Source: Phoronis australis (Eukaryota > Phoronida > Phoronidae). Taken from it: a stretch of 64,000 bases of DNA. The position numbers and the translations under genes were made by a program. The stretch lies in assembly GCA_002633005.1 (NCBI GenBank), contig NMRA01000616.1:175378-239377 (forward strand). The letters run 5' to 3'. Below the pieces are notes generated by a model. The model ran no database searches, was not told where the DNA came from, and saw only the letters and a program-made list of their open reading frames with translations. Shown piece after piece: positions 1 to 13,800 of this stretch (positions are counted from its first letter, which is position 1; every line of letters begins with the position of its first letter).

Positions 1-3000
1 TTTATTAATGAGCAATGTTAACTTAGTGAAGATGAAATAAAAAGCTTCACATATGTCATAATGGTTTTTCTGGACCTTCAAAACATAGGTACAGACACCT
101 TATTTGTCATGTTTGCCTGTAAATTGATAAAGATACGACGAAATTTGGATTTTTCGATAATGGCGGAAGCTAATTAGCATAATTGGGGAATTTCATGAAT
201 TTTATTAGCATGTTCTCCAAACTAAATGATATAATCACACTTAAGCTAAGGTTTTTGTAGCAACAATTTCCTAATTATTCGTGATATATTGTACTCTTGG
301 TCCCAAGCATGTTTGTTATCTTGTTAGTTTGGCGGCCATTTTGTTTATGCAAATTAGATGGTCAAAAACTCAAAATCCAGCTTGGGAACAGGCATAATCG
401 AAATCAGCATACCATAATTATGCTAAAAAGATAGGTTCTCCACTTTTACTAAAAAATGCCTCTAACATGCACATTTTCCAGAAATGCGTCTAGACTATTG
501 GATCATCACGGACGTCCCACAAATCGCAAACCGTATAAATGTATATAAGCAAAAAGTTCCCGCTCCAACTGCCTTACGAGTGTCTTACGTCTGCTGAAAG
601 CTAGCCGTAAGCTCAATGATTTCTCGTGTAATGTTTTTTAAAGATTTATTGCAACAAACTAATAAATGCCATACAAATATACATCCATTCTATACATTTG
701 CTAGCGTTATAACTGTAGGCCTACTAAATTCCATTTTTATTTCTATATAGTTATTCACAACTAGTGACATCAGCTGTTCAAGGAGTTTTGTTTTGCATTC
801 TACGGACATTTTTGTTACTAAAAGTACACGATTTATACTGTTGTTACGTTCGGTATTGGCAAACAAAATATCACGACAGTTTGAATCATCAATGTTAAGG
901 AAATCATCAGATTTCCCTCCACAACTCTCGTACATATTTGCATTCCACAAATAATTGTAAAATAATATCTCCATGCCGAAACAAAACATTCATAAGCATT
1001 CTCTTGAACTATAATGAACGTTAAAAACAATTTTGTTGTTATAATACGCCGTTCAATTAAGTACTAACGTTGAAACATACAGTAATTTGGACAAATCAAA
1101 ATCATCAACAGAAGCAAGGTTTATATCTCTTACCCACTTCTAAAGGGCACTGTCCACATGCTCATTTGGTGCTACCAAATTTCTAACAAATGTCTTCCTA
1201 AAGTATGAGCACCTCGTTTGAGCACCGACGATATGCAACTACAGTAGAGTCGAAATTGATGAGAATTTTTGTTTTACGTATTTCGACTGGTAAAGAGTAT
1301 CTAACCAAACTCACCGGACTTACTTCACAAACCTGTAATGATCCAAAAACGTACCCTTTGCACCAAAATTTCTTTTAAATGATTGTAAACTCAGAATTGC
1401 TCCAGCATCATTTAGTAAATAGCTCACCGTTCTTTAACTTTATACCACCGTTAAATAAAGTCAAATTTTATGTTCGTATTGAACCACAGGGGCCCATTTG
1501 CTCGAGTAAAGATAATAGGATCATGTGTTTCGCTTGATATACAGTCTGCACATGATGTCCTACGTTTTTGCGTGTTTCTTGGGTCTACGTTCTGTTACGC
1601 GACAACCTCGCCATGAATTACCAGGGCCGTAGTAAGCGTTCTCCCGTCAGGGTTAAACCGTGGCAACCGGCATATCCGTGGGGCCGGGGGTAGACGAGAA
1701 AGAAAGACGGCGAAACATGGAGAAAAGAAAAAAATTGAATAGAACATTTGTCAACTACCTGGCCATTGTTGTTTGGGGAGGACCTCATTATTTTTTGAAC
1801 CATAGATCGTCTAAGTGCATTTGAAAATGTACTCATAATCATTCATACATGTATTTCGAAAAAGTTTAGAAATTTGTAAAGCACAGCTTTTACAAGCATA
1901 ATAATCCAACGGATTTTTAAATTTCAGAAGACAGTTTTAGGGAATACAAAACTATGCTTCTCCAGGGATCCCACTCTGTCAAGGAATAATGGAGTCATCT
2001 ATCTTTCTCTTTTTCGTCTTCTCTCGAATCGCTAGATAAATATTGAGAACGTGACACAGACCAGCATGAATTGCTGCTCATTTTCCATATTTGAAATTAT
2101 ATATCCTTTCACATTAAGAGGTCCAGCCCTTAATTAGGGGCCTGTTGATGGCATTCATGTGGCCACATTTTCCGTTTTTTATTGATAAGTTAGGGTCCGC
2201 TCGCGGAAAGAGGGCTCAATGATGGAATCGATTGTTTCTATTTTCCTGTGTTTGCGATATCGTACAACCATTTATGTTAAGGAAAGACACTTTTTGCATA
2301 GTCACACCGACGGAATTATTTTCCTTTTTCATGTTAAGAGGACCTCTTTCAGACGGGGTCCTCTCTTGGAAGGGCAGTTAGGGGCAATGGCCGATTACAG
2401 TATGTAAGACTTGATGTAATATAATTATTGAGCACACAGTTCCATGAGGAATCTTCACGTGAAAACAAGTGGGCGGCAGTCGAGACTAGATAACCGATAA
2501 AATTCTGGTAATGACTTGGAAAGTTATAATTCACGAGAAGAAATCATCAAGCAAGTTCATATACATGTACGTGTGGAGTATTTTTCAGTTCTAATCAGCT
2601 ATTTCATGGATCAGCTAGGCGGGTAAACAACTTAATTTGTTTCAAAAGTTCGTAGTAGTGGTTTTCACAAATTGTCTCAGACTTTTATGGCTGACCCTGT
2701 TGAAGCCATGCTAGTGTGGCCAGGTAATCATTCAACTGGTGTCACTATTGTTCCGGCATGAAAGGAAAAAGTAGGTTATACAAAAAGTGTTTCCTGGAGG
2801 GGTCGTTAAGGCGGGGGTCTCGCTCTTATTATTCAGTCAATAATTCCTGGGACCCATTTGCCAAAACTCAAATAATAGAGAGTGGAAAAAGGAGTGGGTT
2901 TATGAGAGTGGCTCGAAAATATTGACAAAAGTCAGTCTCTGGCTTTCAAATTCAGAATTGAGTTAAACATTACTCGCCTAAGACACCACCGATAAATACA

Positions 3001-5770
3001 AGTGTACCATTTCCATCCCCAGTTGTTCTTAACGGACGGTGCACCCACTGTAAGTCATCAGGTGTTACACACTGTAAGGGTGTGCATTAAATGGGCCAAC
3101 ATTAACGAATATCGACGTAAGTACCAATTAAACCTACGGAGACGCAGCTAAATGATTATTTTTGGATTTCTCCAAGGTTTTTCATGCTATGTGTTACTCT
3201 CGTTGTATTTGTATTAATGTTTTATCAGTTTGTTTGAAAAGTAACACTTAACTCGTCATCGCATAACTCGCCAGCCAGTCTGAATAAGTCGTCACTTTTT
3301 CTTGATCCACTTTATATCCAAAAGTTCATGACGTACGAGTGAAAGGAGGTCGCTTGTATCATACAAATAATGAAAATCGGTATAGCAAGTAAATGTATGT
3401 GTTTGTCTAGTACCAATTACTACAGACTGAATGTAGCAGCGACATCTACAATTTTTGTCCCTTTTGGCCTACCGTCCCCGTGCGACGAGGAAATAAAATA
3501 GGTTTAGTAAAAGATGTATTTTTCAGCTACACGGGTTATTGAGTAGGAAACAAGGCTACAACTGCCTGTCAAAGTATGAACGCCTTTCTTTCGTATAGAT
3601 GTGAAATATACGGTCTAAATAAATTAAGTTACCTGTGAATACACGTACGTACCTGTAATCCGTATAACACCGTCTTCGAAATAGACGAATTACATTGATT
3701 TCGTCTCGTTGGCTTGGGATTATTCATTCGCTGGCAGTACAGAATTCTCAACATAAAAACCCCTTTGACGATAAAAAATTTCTACAGACTGGTAAAAAAT
3801 CATTCAAACTGCGTAGAATTGGACAATTCTGGAATCCTTCTACTCGCCATTGTCTACAAAGCACTTTTCGTTACATACACTGTACAGCGGCGTTGCTAAA
3901 GTTATTGTCTTCCAGGATATACGATAACGGTTCCCCTTCCTCTGACCGCCACCAATTTAAATGTTGCACCTCACTCCCCGGTCGAAGTTGCTTCTCTTCT
4001 TGAACGGTCCGCCGCCATATATCAGTAGGGATTCCATGAAGTTTACTGGTGCATATTCTGAAATTTTGGTGGTGAATCGTGACAATTTAAAGTCATTCCA
4101 TGGAAACTACACAGAATAACCAAAAACACATTGTTAAAACCAATCAAACCCACTCCACTTAAAATGTTATGAATTATGTCGTTATAACATTGAATTTCCT
4201 TTCGACATCTACTGATGGGGTGTCGCCGTTGATAAATTCGCCTCAATAGGTAGAACGGCTAATCAACTATGTTTGGACTGAAGCCGAGTTGGAGGAACAA
4301 ATGAACTCCAGCGTATAACACTAAACTGCGCTTCATGCCAACACAAGGGTATGTGTGTATATCGTTTATTTCATAAGGTGGTGTTGCCCTCTGGCCCATA
4401 ACACACGTATAACACAAACAGTTAACAACGCGGTGACAAATCACACGTAGAATATAAGTTGTTTACAATAAAGTTGTCAAGCAACTTTGATGCTCGTGTG
4501 AAACGTCTGCAATAAAAACAAGCCAATATCTTGAATGAGAGATTCATTTTGTGAAGACATAAGATTAATGAAAATCCATTCACACGAATTGTGATAAAAA
4601 TGCTCTGGTATAAACCTTAACCTTTTCCTAATGTCATTGTTTAAATGTACAAATAAATAACATGTGAAATTGATTTTCAATTTTATGTTTACCTCAGTTA
4701 AAACAGAAAATACACAAACACTCCTCTCTCGGGATATTAACAAGTCTTCCTTGTTCTATCTGAAGACAATGACACGAACATCCACAGCGGGCAAAAATTG
4801 TCTTAAGATGTTTGTCCTTGATGAGAACAAATACTTTTCCGGATCCAACAAGGTTCAAAATTCCATGTAGAGCTCAAGCTAGTTATTGCATGTTATGTTC
4901 TCATGCCGGTGTGTATAGCACAGTCACTTATGTTTTCTGGATAAACTGGGATAACAAAATCTCCATATTTCCAACATCTTGACAAATCCAAACAAAACCA
5001 AATCCTTGCGTGAATAGAATTTTTTTACCTTCGTACATCACGTGTTGCGACCAAATTCAACAAGTTGACGCACACCATTACACGCTGATTTTCAGCAGCT
5101 TTATCCAAAATTTGATTAGTTTTGTCAGACGCATACAGAGACAAGAAGTTTCCCCAAACTCACCGAGGACTACAGCATTGCTCACGGAAGACTGGACTTT
5201 AAGCAAACACTTGAAATATTTTATCAGGACAGGTTCTATACAATTTTTGATATCAAAACCCAAACTTCTAAACCATATTTTATGATAGGTAAATTCATTT
5301 TTTCAAATAATTTCAAGGCAATGCTGGTTGATAGACTGTTGCATTTCCCTGAAGCTGATTTTATTAAGACCACTAATTTCAGTCGGTGCTTGTGATGATA
5401 TAGTTTGCCTGAGCAAGAGTCCAAACTCATCTTTGCTTAAACATAAGTGCTAAATATGTAAAACATTAGCACCAAAATACCACTTTCGTAGCTTCTTAGT
5501 TTCCTTCCATTGCGTAAAACCTTTACCCGTGTCTTTCTGAGATTTAATTTTGACACTCACCTCTTACAATAATCTGACAATAGATGTAGCTGCTGTTGTA
5601 CTCTATGCGCTGTGCTTGCACAGTTTGCCAAATCGGCAGTGTAAAATTAAGTCATAACATTACGAAATTCTCAGAAAAAGTTTACAACCTGGCAATTGCT
5701 TTTACAATTCACTTTAACACATTTTTAATTGTTCTTGTATTTAAAAATACATTATAAATAACAATGGACT
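1..5770. other. Upstream region with no recognisable gene
   Basis: No frame in this stretch gives a protein I recognise, and the short open frames of 60-100 codons have unremarkable composition. I see no clear transposon ends, tRNA or long repeat. It lies 5' of the protease gene and may hold that gene's promoter and an untranslated first exon, but nothing in the sequence pins either down. Confidence 0.5.
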
Positions 5771-6180
5771 ACGCAAGCTTTTGTTTTTTCATACACAAAA
5801 AGTAACACATTGGTACATATTGCAGCAACAAACTCCATTTAAGCAACCGCTGGTTCTTATCATCCATCTTGTGCAAGAAGGTCAGAGGATTGTAGTCAGT
5901 ATATACACTAATTGGCCACATCACTGATGATAAAAATTCATATCAAAATGTTACGACATCAATAAAGCCATACACTCCTTTTCAATAGTTGAGTACTTCA
6001 TTTGATGACTTATCGAACTTCTTTGAAAAGTAAGCAAGTCTTCCTGGAAATACGTTGCATATACTGGATACTTCTTTGGTGGTAGGTATGTGACAACAAA
6101 CATTACGTCGATGTTCCAAAGGAAGTAATAAATTATCAAGCAAAGTCACACCGGAAATGTAAAGCTGCATTTAATTGTCC
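5770..6180 (-). mobile_element. Ty3/gypsy-type RNase H remnant
   Basis: Read on the minus strand, two overlapping frames carry pieces typical of the RNase H region of gypsy-type LTR retrotransposons: a YFSKKFDKSS stretch, then YSTIEKECMAL, and further on VYTDYNPLTFLHKMDDKN followed by QRLLKWSLLLQY. These match the known order of that domain. The frame shifts between the first two pieces, near 6000, and stop codons follow. No LTRs, reverse transcriptase or integrase are visible, so this is a dead fragment. Confidence 0.75.
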
Positions 6181-6481
6181 GAATGCCTATTCTTAAAGAC
6201 ATGTTAACAGCTACTATGATGCCTCATGGTGCACGTCCATATTTGCTGGTTCTCCGATAAGGCAGATGCAAACAAGTGTAATCAGTAAATAGGTGCGAGG
6301 AATCATAATCTGCTTTGGTCTAAGTCTCACACAATACACAAATATAATAAGAATTTATAAGTTTCATGAATTCATAGTTATTCGCTTTGTTTTTCATTCC
6401 TTCAATGTTCTAAGAAAATGCTGATAACTCATGTGTCTCAAGTTCACGGCATTCAAAATTTTCTTGGCCTTGGCCACATCC

Positions 6482-7260
6482 CTATAACGGACGGGATAGG
6501 AAATACGCCGCATTTGTATTAATACTTTTCAGATTACGATATGGTGACACATTGATCCAATCGTTGTACAGGCTGAACAGCTTGAGAAAATCATGTTCGT
6601 CAGTCACAAATTCGTCTTTCTCTATAATCAACTTGTCATAACTGATGTACTTGTACAAGCGTTTAGTATGTTTCTGCCGAGCGTCATGTATGGCCGGTAA
6701 ATGTTGCTTCCTGGTGTTTCTTACGCGGGTAGTAAAGAATTCAGAAATGCCAGATCCTCGCACATTCTATACACTCCTCATGACAAGCTATCGGTTAATT
6801 AGGACACCGAGAATTCAATAGATGCACGCGGTCGAGCTAAACGTCATTCCTACAGTATCTACATTTGTATATTCAGTTTATAGCTCAGCACTTTCCTTAC
6901 CTTACGTTCGCAATCATTCCAGGTTTCACTTGCTCCTTCGGATTGACTAACGCCTTGTATAATGATATTGTCGCGTCGGCTTTGTGCTCCGAGATTATTT
7001 CTGTAATTTCAAGGTACCCCTCTCAGTTTTTGAGCACTTCATTTATTTCTGACTGTTTCATGTGCGTCCAACAGGTGCGAAATTCTTGAAATTTTCCATT
7101 TCGTTTCATTGCCAGCTGCGATTTGAACTCAACAAGTGTAGCCAGAATAGTGTCCAAAGTGGTGTTTTTCCTGTCTGTGTAGTCCCACCTGTGGCGCCCA
7201 TCGTTACTGGGTTTAACGTGTTCGTTTGTCAAACTCGGAAGATCTCTCGAACTCAAAATG
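6482..7260 (-). mobile_element. LINE ORF1-like remnant (coiled coil, RRM, C-terminal domain)
   Basis: From 7260 downward the minus strand first encodes a hydrophilic, probably coiled-coil stretch, 7256-7023. Then, in a shifted frame near 6990-6900, comes RRDNIIIQGVSQSEGASETW, the hallmark of the RRM in LINE ORF1 proteins. The open frame 6763-6482 contains FFTTRVRNTRKQHLPAI and YDKLIIEKDEFV, like the C-terminal domain that follows the RRM in those proteins. Several frameshifts and stops separate the pieces. No endonuclease or reverse transcriptase follows, so it is an isolated decayed ORF1. The exact clade (L1/Tx1-like or CR1-like) is not resolved. Confidence 0.6.
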
Positions 7261-7698
7261 CTCGGATAAGAACCATTTTTCTCATTGTGTACCCATGCAT
7301 TTTAGTGAATTACTGAAGTATACGCTCGGGTTGTATTACGGGCTCCTTGTTAGTCCTTTCTATAGGGTCCACATGCATCATGATAGCTGATAGATAAGTC
7401 AACAACAACACAGTGTTGGCCTTCGATAGCCTACATCCTGGTAAGGCCGGCTTCAGTTTTTGATGTTTCGCAGTAGAATTTTAAAGTTCAGAATATGAAA
7501 GTCTGTGGGACGACTGTAATTCCAAACTTATGAGAGGATTTTGAGGAATCTAGACTGTTCCATTCAACAGCACTTGCATATCAAAGAAAATTGCTGCAAA
7601 TATACACAAGTACGTTGTAGTTATACAGTAATTGTTCAATCACCTGTTTGCCTCTGTATTCACCACTTGAGACTTTGATTATGCACTTCCTGTTGCAG

Positions 7699-7888
7699 AT
7701 GTCTACAACGAATTACAACCAGTTTGAGAATAGTGAAGTAAGCTATACATGTAGCAATTCCAAGGCCTGCAGCAACCGCACAACTCTTGAAAAGGTGTTG
7801 ATATTTTGCGTGGTCATAGGACTCGCTACCATAACTGTTTTGGCGGTTTTTGTTAGGCATGGTGGCGCTAAACAGTCCCATCAGGGTG
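7699..7888 (+). CDS. M13 protease exon 1: cytosolic tail and membrane anchor (residues 1-63)
   Basis: The ATG follows directly after a good splice acceptor (TGTTGCAG at 7691-7698), so an untranslated exon probably lies upstream. The tail begins [16 protein letters not shown]. The hydrophobic run from [10 protein letters not shown] to TVLAVFV is the type II signal anchor. The donor is G|GTGAGT after 7888, phase 1. Confidence 0.85.
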
Positions 7889-10800
7889 GTGAGTATTAAA
7901 TATGTTGATAATTTCGCGTCGTGTTACTATACGAAGTGGGTCGCTGCATCTTACCTAAAAGAAACATTTCAAAAAGGATGAAGCTATATTCGAAGTTTGT
8001 GGAGTAGTTCCTGGTCACAGAATAATTGATAACTTCAGGTGGTTTCTAAAATCGTCGGGTAAAATTACTAGCTTCAACTCACCTAATTATAAAAACTGTA
8101 TAATTTTGAAATAACAAAGCGTACTTTTGGATGTTAGTTCGCCGGAGTAACTCTTCGTGTGCCTCTCAACTACTTTAAGCATGAGCGTAATCCAGTTTCA
8201 GTGTTGACATCCCTATATTAGCCATCCGTGCTCACAACCGAGACTGCGGGCGCCGGTGACAGCATAGACTATAGTACATGTTGTCTATAATCTATGGTGA
8301 CAGTCAGTTCATGTCTACTTCGATGCAAGCGTGGACTTTTTCGTCAAGCACGTTACTCTGTGCGTCTAAGTTGTGACAAATGTTGTTTGTTAGCACGCTA
8401 GCCCCTTGTCTTTAAGTTTCTTGAGAAACTATTTCTCTAATCGGGCTCAGTATGTTCAAATTAACAACACAAATCTAACACAGTTCCAATTCTACGAGGT
8501 GTCCCACAGGGGTCTATATTGGGTCCGTTATTATTCATCATTTATATGAATGATTTTGTGAAGTGCACAAGTTTCTTTGACTGCATACTCTATGCTGATG
8601 ATACTACTATTATTAATGGTATTCATAGCACGTTGTCTGTTAATGAGTCACGCATATTTTGTGCGGAGCTGGAGAAAATTCAGTCTTGGTTAAACGTAAA
8701 TGGACTGGTTTTAAACGCAACTAAAACAAAATTCATGGTTTTTCATAAACCCCCAAAACGTATTGATGATTTTTATTTAAAGTTTAATAATTTGGAAATT
8801 GAAAGAGTTCGCTCTTTCAATTTACTTGGTGTTACCATCAACGAAAACTTGTTATGGAGTCCACACATGAACAATTTGTTGAGAAAGATAAGCAGATTCT
8901 GTGGTGTTCTTAATAACCTAAAACATTTCTTGCCCTTTGAAACTTTGAAAACTATATATAATGGCCTTGTCCTTCCTCATTTTAATTATGGCATTCTGCT
9001 ATGGGGGTGTGAACATCATAGAATATTTAAATTACAGAAAAAGGTTATTCGCAATATTACCTCTAGTCATTTTAATGCCCATACAGATCCTTTATTTAAG
9101 ACTACACAGTTACTCAAAATAAAGGACTTGTATGTTGTTGCTATCATTAAATTTTTCTACAAATATGTTCATACTTACTTACCTTCATTTTTAACACGTT
9201 CAATTTAATAACTCGTGGGTCTGTTCATGAACATTACACTAGGCAACGACATCTTTTACATACTCCCCGTTGTACTAAATCATTTGTTGAAGATTCAGTT
9301 CGAAATGCCCTACCTCATACATATGTATCATTAATAACCTTCCTGAAAGTGTCTCCCAAAAACTTTTTACCCATTCGTTATCCTCTGTTATAAATTATTT
9401 TAAGAATGTTTGTTTTGAAAATTATGAACTTGAGTGCACTATTCCCAACTGCTTTGTATGTAACTATTTTCGATAATCTCTCCCAGTCTTTACACAAGTA
9501 GTTTTAAAGTACATCATCACCTAATTTTTGTAGTTCTGCTTATCTGTAACGCTGTATTTGTTCTTTCTTATTCTCTGGTGGCTCTGTGGTCAGCGGACCT
9601 CTCGGATCCTTCACGGAGTCTCCATAAGCGTAAATCTGTATCAACTGTATTTTTTTTTGGTTTTTGACTTAAAGTGAATAAAGTGTATTACTACTACTAC
9701 GCATTTCCCGTTTGATTCACATGAAATTTACAAAGGTTTCCATCATTTTAGTATCTCAAAGGATATTGTTTTTCCCTCATGATCAAATCAGCTGACGTAG
9801 CTGCCATTTTGTTTTAAAAATTACACTTGAAAGCTTCTAGCACCCGCGATTTATATTGCTTTCAAAACATGCAATAATATGTAACCGTGTGTGAGTTTTC
9901 GTTATGCAAAATCCCAATGGCATCCGCTAAAATATGGCAGGTACAGCGGCCTCTTTGTTGAGACACCCTGATTTTTGCTGAAAATTTTTCTTCAGCAAAG
10001 GTCGCAATATGGAGGAAGGATTCTGTATTTCTTAAAAGATACATGAAATCTTAACCTAAGAGCGCCCACTGACGTTCCCAAGAGATCGAAGTTTACTCGC
10101 GTAAGTTGCAATGCCTCGCATTACTGTTGCAAAAATTTCTCATTTACGGACAAGTGTTACGTTTTTTCCCGTGTGTGGGTGGGTGCAGGTGGTTACCGAC
10201 CGGTGCCAATAGCTTTCGGTGAGAAGATAGACTGAAGACTGGTTCGAATTAATCACTTTATTAATCTCAACCCGTACGTTCACAGGCCTACACGAACAAA
10301 ACGTCCGACGTAATACCTGTTTTCTGCTCCATCCAGTGCTGCAACGCCTTGACTTGTGATGAACTTTTGAAACACTTTCACCACATCTTACACTCGTTCA
10401 TTCCATAACCTGTTGTCTCTACAGCTGGCTCCCTATTGACTATCGCTGTAACTACTGAATCTCTTCACCGCAACTCTCTCCAATTCAAGCACATTCTATA
10501 ACTTTGCGGAATCTACCCAATCATTCTACAATTGAAACATATAATATACTCTAGAATGTTCCAGATTACATTAATCGCTTACATGCTATAATTTTCTAGA
10601 ATGTTCCACACTATTCTTTGGTTAACAAATTGCATCATCGCTGTCTTGACCTCAGGTGTCATGCCAATCAACAACTATCTGCTAGAACACAAAAAGAACA
10701 ATAGAAAAGAGCAAGAACAGTACCAATTCACTCCTGACAACACAACCCTACCGTAGAGAAAATTACTCTTTTAGTTTTCTAACTCATAATCATCTGGCGC

Positions 10801-13800
10801 AGATGTATAATCTTCTGCTTCTGTGTCCTTCTATCAGATTCTCCCTGACTTGGCTCTGCTAGTCGACTTTAGTAGTCTGCACCCACATTAGATTTTCTCG
10901 GGATATCTTCCAAATGAAATTTATAGTTCTGCAGCACTATTGCCCATCGCATAACTCTGGCTTTCAATCTTACGACGTTGAATGTATACCGATGGCTTTG
11001 GTCTGTCTGCGCCGCGTCGCGTAGAGATAAAACTGGAAGCGTTTAACGGCGAACGCCATCACCAAATACTGTTCTGTGAAGTAATGCAGCTGGCTCTCTT
11101 CAAGCTGCCGGCTGGTGTACACAATAGGGAATGTCTCATTATCAAACTCCTTCCGTAAGAGTGCCCCTAAAACATCGTTTGATGCATCCGTCCTAACAAT
11201 GAATATCTGGGTGAAATCTGCTTATCAGAAGAAGCACCTTCCCTCTGTGAGGTCATTTTTTTGTAGTCGACTGTCTAACTAACATGTCTCTCAACTCGGT
11301 AAGGTCTTTATCACAGACGGACATGTCGATCCACCTGTCTAGGTAGCGCTGTACGGGGTCATAAACTGGTAAGCTCTCTCCCCTCTTATCCCTCGATTCC
11401 CGAAACTGCCTGCAAACCCCCCTCCTCCGTCAGTTCAAACCGCTTCAGCAAGGCTCTTTTGAGTGTGGCATAGTCCAGTGCATCAGCCATCGGGATGCTG
11501 GTGTAAAACTTCAGACCCTTGCTTGTCAACCGGGCATTGAGACTAATTGCATATTTACTCTGTGTCGAACCCTGGCTCTCTAGGTATCTTTCAAACCTTT
11601 CCGAAAAGTTGTCCATATCTTCTTGTTTTCGTCAAACGTGGGCATCTTCGGCGTTATGTCACAAGTTATCCTAACAGGGTTACCCTCAGCTGCAACCTGT
11701 TCAGCTTTCGGTGCTGCACGTGCTCTCTCGTGTTCCATTTTTTCTCTCTCATCTGCTGTTCGGCTTTGCGGGCTTGCATCCTCTCCTCGGCCTCAGCCTC
11801 TCGAGCTTGCGTTCTCTCTTCAGCCTCACGAGATCGCATTCTCTCCTCAGCCTAAGTCTCTCGCGCTTGCCTTCTCTCCTCGGTCTAGCTTCTTGCGCTT
11901 AGTCTAAACAGGAGCCTCAGCTTGTTGTTTCTCTACAAAATGTCTAAGGTTGTCTCCCTGCAGACCCATTTTTGTCCGAGGGCCATCAACTCCCTTAGTT
12001 GAGATCTTGTCTCCATAGTGAGTCGCTAACTGCAACAGTCCTCTTTATCACACCTTGTTACCATCAGTAAACTCCTGGCGTGCTCGCCAATTGTCACGTT
12101 TTCACCATGCGTGGGTGGGTGCAAGTGGTTACCGCCCGGTGCTAATAGCTTTCGGTGCGACGATAGACTGAAGGCAGCATGATTCAAGTAATCGCTTTAT
12201 TAATCTCGACTACTTTCACAACCCTACTCAAACAAAGTAACCGATTAATGTTTGTTCTATGCTTCAGTCAGTGCTACGAAGACGTGACTTGTGATGAGCT
12301 TTTGAAACACTCTCAACACCTTTTTACACTTGTTGATTCAGTAACCTGCTGTCTCAAAAGCTGGCTATCTATTGACTATCGCTGTAACTATTGATTCATT
12401 CTCTTCACCGCAACTTTCTTGTAACTAAGTTTCAATAGTCATAAACCTGTGCTTGGGTATTTATATTCTCATGCAATGACCTTGAACTTTTTACCTGTTC
12501 AAGCACATTCTAGAACTTTCCGGAATCTACCTAATCATTATACAAACATATACTCGGCTCTAGAATGTTCCAGACTGAATTAATCACTCACTAGAATGTT
12601 CCACAGTATTCTTTGGTAATCAAATTACATCATCGCTGTCCTGACCTCAGGGGTCATGCCAATCAATAAACTATCTGCTAGAACACACACATAGAACAGC
12701 AGAAAAAAATACTTAAACTAAGAACAGTGCCAGTTTACTCCTGACAACAAGTTAAAACATTTTCTGGAGAATATTCGCAAAGCCGTTGCAACTGCCTTAA
12801 ACTGATTCGAATAATCCGTCACAGTTTATTTATGGGAGATGTTGGCGAAATGTGAAACTAAATGATAACGCAACTAAATTGAAAATAAAAGATTCGCTAT
12901 TTTGCTACTCAAGATAACCCGCAAATGTCGTTTGACGGCCGTGCGACGTTTACCTTACATAGATCAGTCCCGCGATTCTGCGTAAGATGACTCATTGATT
13001 CTCAAATAATTTCGCCACTATGTTGCTCAAGCTTTTTGGTAAAACTTGGTTCAAAATGTGATGGACATATGTATGTCACTCACACCGACTGACAAAATGG
13101 AGGAACTAGCGTGAAAAATTTCCCGATCACAATATTGAAAGGAATTCAAAACGTGCGACGACTGAAGTAGTGACGAGCCACGATTTTGGTTGATTTTCAC
13201 GATCATTAAAAGTTGGAAGTCTAATAATAGAAACGTTGTGTCAATTGAGTTGAATGTACCAACACGCACATATAACCATTTACGATGTTATCGAAAATCT
13301 GATAAGAAGGTTTTTCCCAAGGGGGCCCCTGTGTACTGCTTGGCGTGACTCTGCATGTGCTGATTTTTAATCAGCAAAATCAAAGCTGATGCGAACATAT
13401 GAAGTGCATGTATGGCTAATCTGATAAAATTGCCACGAAGCATCTCAGTCAAAATGTATGTCGCAAACGGCGAACTCGAGGTTGTCGACTATTCGTCAAG
13501 ATGGGCACCGACTGTGACTCATGTCATGACGAGAAACTTCACACACCGGTCAATACGCAAATTTACCATTTACATGTACAATGGGAACACACGGCTGACA
13601 AACTTTCAAACTGTAAAATAAATTCAAAATATTTTTTTAAAAACTTAGAGTCGATTTCGAGCAGTTGACAGATTGTTTTCTTGAAATTTAAAACTAACAG
13701 AAAAATGCGCTGACATCAACAGAAACTCCAAATATTTACAAACAAACTGTAAAAATAAATATACCTACAGAGGTGGTTGAATTCTGTTTCAGTGGCAGAG

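Larger units (their letters stand above)
10155..12746 (-). mobile_element. Internally deleted Ty3/gypsy-type LTR retrotransposon
   Basis: Two similar copies, 10155-10739 and 12092-12746, each start TGT(T/C)ACG and end CTGACA on the + strand, giving TG...CA termini. The 5-bp target duplication ACAAG is perfect at 10150-10154 and 12747-12751. The interior reads on the minus strand: a gag-like start near 12016 with an acidic/basic helical stretch, a capsid-like segment 11616-11386 ([19 protein letters not shown]), the end of gag at about 11370-11275, then an RNase H piece at about 11200-10870 ([34 protein letters not shown]). Protease, most of reverse transcriptase and integrase are missing, and stops and shifts break the rest. 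It is non-autonomous and inserted in intron 1 opposite to the gene. Confidence 0.85.

Noticed and set aside
11547-11907. Plus-strand Ser/Leu/Arg-rich repeats within open frames of 94-102 codons
   Set aside because: They are the antisense of the charged coil of the degenerate gag.
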